Source: Paraconiothyrium sp. Pb-2020 (Eukaryota > Ascomycota > Dothideomycetes > Pleosporales > Didymosphaeriaceae). From it: a stretch of 64,000 nucleotides of DNA. A model generated the notes under the pieces. It was not told the origin of the DNA, did not search any database, and worked only from the letters and a program-made list of their open reading frames with translations. Made by a program: the position numbers and the translations under genes. The stretch covers positions 620,001 to 684,000 of the forward strand of contig JAJUBI010000008.1 in assembly GCA_022419385.1 (NCBI GenBank). The letters run 5' to 3'. Positions 57,294 to 64,000 of this stretch are shown one piece after another (the first letter of the stretch is position 1; every line of letters starts with the position of its first letter).

Positions 57294-60200
57294 AGACAGC
57301 TCTAGCTCCGCTTGCTGATCTGCGCCTCCATTCGTACTGAATTGGCGCGCCGAGCCGGGATCCATGACCCGGATCCCCGTTCCGTTCCCTTTGTCTTGTC
57401 TCAGACTAGGGGAATGCATACTGATCTGTGGATGCAGTTCTTCCCTGTCGGTCTGAGAGTCCATCGTGGCGCCAGTCTGGGACATGGACATGGACATCAA
57501 CTCCAGCAGCACAAACATCCGGCGCGTCATTCGTCGCAGAGGCACGCCAGCAAGCATGGGAGGAGCAGCGGAAGCAGTGGACGTAGGAAGCCTTAGCGTC
57601 CGACTCTGAGTTGTTTACCAGCGTTGTGTTGTGGTCCCCTGTTATTGCATTCATAGCGAGCAATGCCTCCATAGAAATGATAACCTTCCCGACGTGTGAC
57701 TAAGCTATGATACTTGGTTGGTGTCGTGATGTACATTACTCGTTACAGATTTGCCCGTTGAACTATTCTTGTGAATATGTTCCTCGTTCTCAAAATGTAC
57801 GAGAACATATGCGACGAAAACCAGGCTCCTGCCACTACTAAAAGGCACACAGAAGGCAGGGTAACGAATCGTGCACTCCTGTGAACATCACGTTGTTTAG
57901 AATCACGAGCGTGACTGACGCTGTGCCACCTTTTGTTCCTCTGAACAATGGAAAAGACTCGTGAAGCGGAATCCAGTAGCATCACTGGGACCATCGGTGA
58001 AGGGTTAGCGACGGGCCGACGTTGTGTACACCTACCAGCATGGTGTGCTCCTTGGTGAGGAAGCAATTCGCGCGGGTAGTACTCTCCTACACGCCGTATA
58101 CAAGACCCAGAAACGGTGAAGAGGGAACTATCGAGGCACCAGTCTCACTGATGTTTGTCCACGGTGTCAATGTCCATTCAATCAAGCGCAATCCCAGATC
58201 AACAGCTTCCCATTCCTAGAAGCAATGACAACGAAGCTTTTCTCCACCAATCGTACATTATTCTAGTATCTTTATGGCGTTGTGCGAGGGTTGGGGATCA
58301 CTGCTTTTGGTAATCCGTCACCAGCCCCACATTGCAAGCACATGATCTTCTTGCCAGCCACGACGCCTTTGTCAACGCACACCTCACCGAATCATTGTCC
58401 ACGGCGACTTGACCGTTGCAATGAAACCTCCCTAACACGACATGCGTTGGGATCTGCCCCAGTAGGATGCAAATCATAACAGGGGCAGCTATCCGACCGA
58501 GTGAGAGGCACTATAAGCGAGTCATGAGTGAAGATTCCGCTTGGTGATGTTGGCGGGTCATTGACCAACAGTGCCGTGCATGGCGCGTAGGACAGTATCT
58601 GGCTAGGCGGACGTCTGAGAAACGGCCGAATGTAAGACTGTTTGGGTCTGGTTGTACGCATGGCTAGGCTGGGTCTGGGGTTGCGTCTTCGTACGTACTA
58701 CCGGGAGCCGGGCTACTGGGCTGGCTCTCGAGGCTGGAAGGTGCGGATCGCGACCCAACGGAGAACAGACAGTGGGGATGGGTGGAGGCGCATGCTCCGT
58801 GTGGCGGCTCGGAAGGCGTTATAGAGGAACAAGTGAGGCGGCTTCGTCCCCGTTCCATCCGTCTTGTGCTCTGAGTGTGATGTGCTCGTTGGGGTTGGAG
58901 TACAAGAAAATAGGACTGACTACACCGTTCGCGCGATGTCATAGCCTTGCAGTACGCAGAGTTTGGGAAGTCTCAGCGCCGTCACCGATAGATGCGAGAA
59001 CATGTTTCGCAATCACGAGACACGCGACGAGGCGTTAGAGCTGTAATACTCGCTGATGTGTCGTGGAGTGCTGTCAGAGGTGATACCTGGCGCTTTCAGA
59101 GCATCTCCAAATATACACCTCGTTCTAGGATCTTTGGCGTAGGTCGAATCTGAATGAGCTTAATGGGGCCCCAGAAGTCGCGCCAAGGGTAATCCGGGAC
59201 CACAGCTATTGACTTCTGTTCAAAGATGCGTGTAGAACGTGCGAATCGATGGATGTCGTCCCACTGATATTGTGGAGTGCTCTGGCAACGCAAACCAGGC
59301 ACAATGGACGCTTGGCGTCAGACCAAGGGTCTAGCAAACGTACCAAGGGAACGGAGCATGTAAAAACTAAGTGAGAAGTACTGTCCCCAGCATAAAGTCC
59401 TGTGGAAGTGCGTGTTGTCATGTCGGACATGAGCTAGCAAAGGCTTACACGCCACTCGAATGCTAGACGTTGTGAATGCTTGAGCAGGTTTAAGACCGTG
59501 CCCATGCATCTCGTATGATCCATTGGAACCGAGCCACTAGAAAAGAGTCGCTTGGAGACTGTTGTGCCGCCAATCAAGAAACTGCTTGAGTTCAGATGAG
59601 GTGTTCTATGACGGCACTGGGGTGCATTTACTGAAGCAATCTTGCAAGATAACAGAACAAAAGCCAAAACATGCTTTTTGGCCGACTTGGGTTATTTTGG
59701 GGCATGGCTCGGGTCTGAGTTCTCAGAAATAGGCAATGTTGACATGCATTCTGGCATTGGTGCAGCGTATGGTAAACCTCGCGATTTGCCTCGTCAGTGA
59801 CAGGAGAGCGTGCTGGTTTCAGATGAGAAGGAGGCTTTCAGGGGTTTCCCAAGCCATAGAACCAGTGCCATTCTGATCTTGGCGGTCACCCAGAGCTACG
59901 TGACGCTTTGATCTGATCATTGGTGCAATCAGGATCTTAACTGCAAGTGGCCGTCCGAGCATCGCCAAATGGTAACGTGTATCGTAATACTTCGGACTGT
60001 ACGTATCAGCTGAGAGCAAATTAGAGTCGCTGGGAACCCGACACCTCGGTTTGGTTTGAGACATGGTAGAAGTGTGATAGGTACTGGCGGCTCGTACCGC
60101 ATTCGTGGAACCTGCGACAGGACTCGATACCAGATTGGAACAGCGAGTGGAGCCTTCGGAAAGGGCCGTAACCGTAGTATGAAGTTGGATGTGCAGGTGA

Positions 60201-62658
60201 GGAAATATCATCGATGTGAACGTCCAACGACACGATTGCGAAAATCGATCTAGCAGCCGTGGTAGATGTGATTTCGCTCGTCACCACCGTGCTACAGTCG
60301 CCGAACCCACCATCAATTCGCGAACCCGTCCCAGCAGGGTATGGAAACAACTGGAAGCAAGCAACATGAATGAATCCGTGTCGCCAACCATTATCATGCG
60401 GTCGGACCCCGATTGCATTTCTCAGGGCTGGCTTGTCCACCAGTGATGACTCTATCGGCTGTGGCCATACTTTCGCAAGCGTCCAAAGGTAGAACAGAGT
60501 TCTCTCACGCATAATCATGGTGTCGACTGTGTCGGAAACGTGAACCATGCTACGGTGTAGCGTTGATAAGAGCAACATTTCGCCATCGAAAGAATCCGTG
60601 GACAGGTTGGAGAATACCAAAGAATGTCTCGAAGAGTAACTAGTTCCATGCGGGGTCGTTGTGCCGCAGCTGGCAACCGTACGGTAGCTGCGTTGCGTCG
60701 ACTTGGTGCCATGCTTGGCGATCACCAGTCGTGCGTACAGAAAGGCTAAAAGGTCCTCGAGAGTCAAACGGCGAATCATAATCTCTCTCTAAGGGCCACC
60801 GTGCTTTTACCGCTCGATTTGAAAAGCCAAATGCTCTTTTTCGAGAATGTCGCACAATAGCGTGGTGGATCGCTTAGCGTCGATCACTCGAGATGCGGAA
60901 GACGCGAGTACTCACATTTACATCGCGTAGGCGGGACAATCTAGACGGCTCGACGACACACCGCTACCGACCGCACTTATTGACAAGTTTTGGCGCGCTC
61001 GCTCTCAATTGGATCATGATGCACAGAAGCGATGAAATGTGACATGTGAACGCTTGTCGCATGGATTGGCCATGCTGCATGGACAATTCTGTACCTGTCA
61101 ATAAGCCTGGGCCAGGCTTGTTCCTGAGGAGTATCGTCGACCGCACCCCCGGTACCCCATTTGAACTGAGGGTCTGTATGGCTGGCTGCTGCACAGGGGT
61201 TTTCCAACTGTGTATTCAGTCATTGTCTTTTCCCGCGAACACGCGCGCTAACTGCTGCATGCTGCACCGACGGATCAAGCGTTGTAGCACATAATTTCCA
61301 CTGATCCTATATGCAGTGGTTTCAATCGGACTGCTACGGGACGTGCACCTCCATTCATGGGTACACAGAGCCGCCGGCAACCTGCGTAGCAACGCAGACC
61401 ACAGGGGCGGCCCATGTATCCCCCGTAACCTGTCGGACGTACAGGAACATGATCCTAAAAGAGTCGGAAAATGGAACCGACCAACCCCCGCAACGTGGTA
61501 TAAAGGTGAGCCTAGAGTCCGCGACGAAGTCAGTATCGACCAACCTCACTCGTACTCTGACTCGGCTTTCGAGTTCCAAACGCAACGTCACTCGTTGGAC
61601 ACAACCTTACCAATCTCCAACTATCTTCAGACATCATGTGCCAGCAGCATCCCATCGACAAGATCGCCGTTCCCTCCATGTACGATATGGACGGAGTCAC
61701 TACCGTACCGGTACGTTCCAGCTAGCAGCAGTGCTTTCGAGATATGGCTGACATGATCAAGGTTCCCGGTCGCCGTTGCCCAGCGTGCCTTGAGCGCGGT
61801 CAGACTGTATGGGTGATTCCAGGCAAGTGCTGTCCCACTTGTGGCACTCCTGTGAACTAGAACGTTCTTTCCGGTGAGTTGATTATGCATGAGATGTTGG
61901 CTTTCGGTTTGTTGACGTCTGTAACAGTCCGGAACTCTCCTTTGGCTTTGCTCAGTCTGAAGCGCGATTGGACAACTATGATGGACATCCATGTGTTGGA
62001 TTGTTAGATTCTCAGGGTCAGGAGAAGTTGTCTGCATATTTTCGGAGTCGATGAAGCATTTTCACAGTGGCTGCTCGTCTCAACGCTCAGATCAGATTGG
62101 ACGAATGAAAAATTGGAGCTTTTTGATAGAGGCTTCCTGATCCTAGACACTCAAACGTGATCTTGCTGACCATGTGTGATATGGAACATCTGCGTGTCGC
62201 TTGACGAGGGAGTCTTCGTGCTGCCAACGAGGACTGGGCAGTCGGTACTTCTGGATATGCTCAGAAGAGACGTTGGGAGCGACCTGAAATTTGGACGACT
62301 TGCAACGATCGATTGTTATGCTAGGTTTTGTTCAAGGTGCCGCTCGAGGCGCTCCCAGAGTGGACGTGGAACTGGCCAATCGTTGCGTCCCTGTTTTCGA
62401 AGTAAGCAGTAGGGAAGCCGGCAAGCCGTACAACTGGACCGACGTCAATGACAGAACTAGCCCTTTTGATATATGAAGTTTCTGGGTAACAACCGTGTCT
62501 CAATGAGGTCATGACAAGCATACTGTAGGATGGTTGTGATGAGAACTGCATGTGCCTTTCGTGGGAAATCGCGCCAAGACGCTAAGGCGCGAGCATTGGC
62601 AATTGCGAAGCTCCATCATCGCATCCGACCTCCAGCACGAACAAACCCTCCCACAACC
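57294..62658. other. 5.4-kb stretch without a supported gene
   Basis: Only short or overlapping frames; the longest is 252 codons on the minus strand (60021-60779), without motif, signal peptide or exon partner. Two plus-strand frames of 146 codons overlap at 61311-61756. A perfect 17-base inverted repeat (AAGCCTGGGCCAGGCTT) lies near 61100. No transposon domain, RNA gene or long repeat was recognised. Confidence 0.45.
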
Positions 62659-63472
62659 ATGCAGGCCCTTCGAAGGACAGCAGCGTCTGCTGCTCGAAAA
62701 GGCCGCACCGCCGTGCCCCGCCAGCAGCGTCGATACGCTCACGATGAGCACCACCACGCCCACAGCGAGCCCGTCAACGAGTCCATGGGTGTACGTCAAT
62801 CCTCCCCGCACACTGCCGAGTCCTTCGCGATTGCATGAAAACCATTCCAAATGCCATATAAGCTCTTTTGGATCATATGCTGACCTAATTGGACGTATAG
62901 CTAGGCTTCTGGATTCCTATCGGCTCGATCCCCGTCTTCACTGGCCTTTACCTCGTCTCGCGAGGCGACGCCGATGCGCCCTCGATCCTTACCCGTCTCA
63001 TCAACAGGTACACAGAGGCGACAGAGCGGTACGCGGAGAGGAACGCCTTGCACGTTAGCATGATCGAGCGGGCGGGTTCCGACAGGGTGCTTTTCGCGCA
63101 GTCCAGGCCGCAGGAGCATGTGAACATGAGGTTCCCAGAGTATGTACCTGAATCTATCCGCTGCGCGAGAGGCAGCGTGACATCTGAACAATTCTGGCCG
63201 AAATACTGGAGCGACCAATGCGGGATTGTTGCAATTGGCTGACATGACGCAGGATCATGAACCAAGGTTCACCTTTCAACGTCCCTGCCGGACAGGTCAA
63301 CAACATGGAGAAGGTCATCGAAAAATTCAAGAAAGAGGCCAACGAGGACAACGAGCGCAAGCTGCAGGCGCTGCGGGACGACAACATCAAGTCTGAGCAG
63401 CCATGGGAGCGATTCCCCGCACCTGGCCCTGAGAACCAGAGATGGCCGTCCAAGGGTGTAGGATCTGTTTAA
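62659..63472 (+). CDS. Mitochondrial complex I subunit (Neurospora 17.8-kDa type)
   Basis: Accessory membrane-arm subunit of NADH:ubiquinone oxidoreductase. Exons 62659-62790, 62901-63139 and 63253-63472 (introns 110 and 113 bp) give 196 residues. An Arg/Ala/Ser-rich mitochondrial presequence (MQALRRTAASAARKGRTAVP) is followed by HDEHHHAHSEPVNESMG. One hydrophobic segment lies at about 45-62 (LGFWIPIGSIPVFTGLYLV). ERNALHVSMIERAGSDRVLF and MRFPEIMNQGSPFNVPAGQ resemble the Neurospora 17.8-kDa subunit as I remember it. The second splice restores FPEIMNQGSPF in phase. Both introns are longer than the window's norm. No other respiratory gene is adjacent apart from ATP synthase e, 15 kb away. Confidence 0.85.
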
Positions 63473-63927
63473 CTCTGTACATATACCGAAATGAAAGTCG
63501 TCTCCTTTGTCACTTCCTTTCGAGATATGGTCCTTGATCCACTACCTATATGCTTATTTCTTCTTTTCTGTCACGTTTCCGTTGCCTCCAGTACTTGAAG
63601 ACTGCTGGACATCATGCACGTCAGGGTTCTCGATATTTCATTTTTCGTATACGCACGGCTCGAAAGTACCCGCTCCAGTCACAGTTATCTCGAAAGGTAG
63701 GGCCGCATAGGGAAGAGCTTTGTCAACCGATGAATAGCGAGGAAGGAACTTGAATAACGTTCATGCGGAGTATTGATTTCAATATCGACAATCATCTCCC
63801 TTCAGCGATCGCCATGTCAAGCACCATCCGTCCATGTTTCCCTCTTTGCCACTGCTACAATCCAGCAGCCCACCCACCCGTCTATATGTCCCCCTTCCCC
63901 AAACCCTTCTTGTCTAGTGGGACCGCC
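63473..63927. other. Intergenic, 3' regions
   Basis: Spacer after the complex I gene. Pyrimidine-rich on the plus strand near its end. No gene seen. Confidence 0.5.
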
Positions 63928-64000
63928 TCATTCAGCCCTCCTTTTGTCTTCCTCGACCTCTTTCGCCTTCACCTTCTCGAACTCTTCTTCGGACTCTGGG
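63928..64000 (-). CDS. 3' end of a gene running off the window
   Basis: The last 23 codons of a minus-strand frame enter at the window edge and end at TGA 63928-63930. They are highly charged (EEEFEKVKAKEVEEDKRRAE), like an acidic/basic helical C-terminus. Too little is present to identify the protein, and chance coding cannot be excluded. Confidence 0.4.
   Translation of the reverse strand, partial: PESEEEFEKVKAKEVEEDKRRAE

Noticed and set aside
60021..60779. 252-codon minus frame
   Set aside because: No motif, no signal peptide and no homologous block recognised. Overlapping shorter frames and ordinary base content suggest chance.

Overview
The window is nuclear DNA of a filamentous ascomycete (Pezizomycotina, probably Dothideomycetes; the class is an inference). 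Genes are monocistronic and most are cut by short GT-AG introns, mainly 46-65 bp, several with a CTGAC/CTAAC-like branch site. The content fits: cytoplasmic dynein intermediate chain, a fungal complex I subunit, a But2-domain wall protein, GPI-type Ser/Thr-rich proteins, a proteinase K-like protease and a CrpA-like copper pump.

Layout. 0-6.6 kb is gene-poor and decayed: one small cysteine-containing secreted protein, a GFA-family gene broken by several frameshifts, and two weaker relics. 6.7-14.1 kb holds VPS10 (sorting receptor) and, on the other strand, a secreted subtilisin. After 3.4 kb without a recognisable gene come a 78-aa zinc-ribbon microprotein and, convergent to it, a copper P1B-ATPase whose reading frame breaks inside the GDGINDAPAL motif. 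22.6-28.7 kb holds a GRF zinc-finger protein, a GT34 glycosyltransferase, a SET/MYND protein and a small Lys-rich protein. 30.3-37.9 kb is a run of surface or secreted proteins: a Kre9/Knh1-like GPI protein, a small Ser/Thr-rich GPI candidate, a PEBP protein with signal peptide, and a But2 protein with a long Ser-Gln-Pro repeat. 39.2-41.0 kb holds two tandem paralogues of a family I do not recognise. 41.6-57.3 kb is a dense housekeeping block: small membrane protein, DNM1, ATP synthase subunit e, dynein intermediate chain, NUFIP1/Rsa1-like factor, RPC25, a small cupin and phospholipase C. 57.3-62.7 kb has no gene I can support. The window closes with a complex I subunit and the 3' tip of another gene.

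The housekeeping genes serve separate processes (vacuolar sorting, mitochondrial fission and ATP synthesis, microtubule transport, Pol III transcription, snoRNP assembly, phosphoinositide signalling). No biosynthetic cluster, transposon, CRISPR or virus-like element was recognised. The most novel item is the tandem orphan family at 39-41 kb. The most checkable anomalies are the frameshifted copper ATPase, the decayed GFA gene, and the in-frame open stretch after the stop of the 28 kb gene. All exon boundaries were read by eye from splice sites and reading phase and have not been tested against transcripts.
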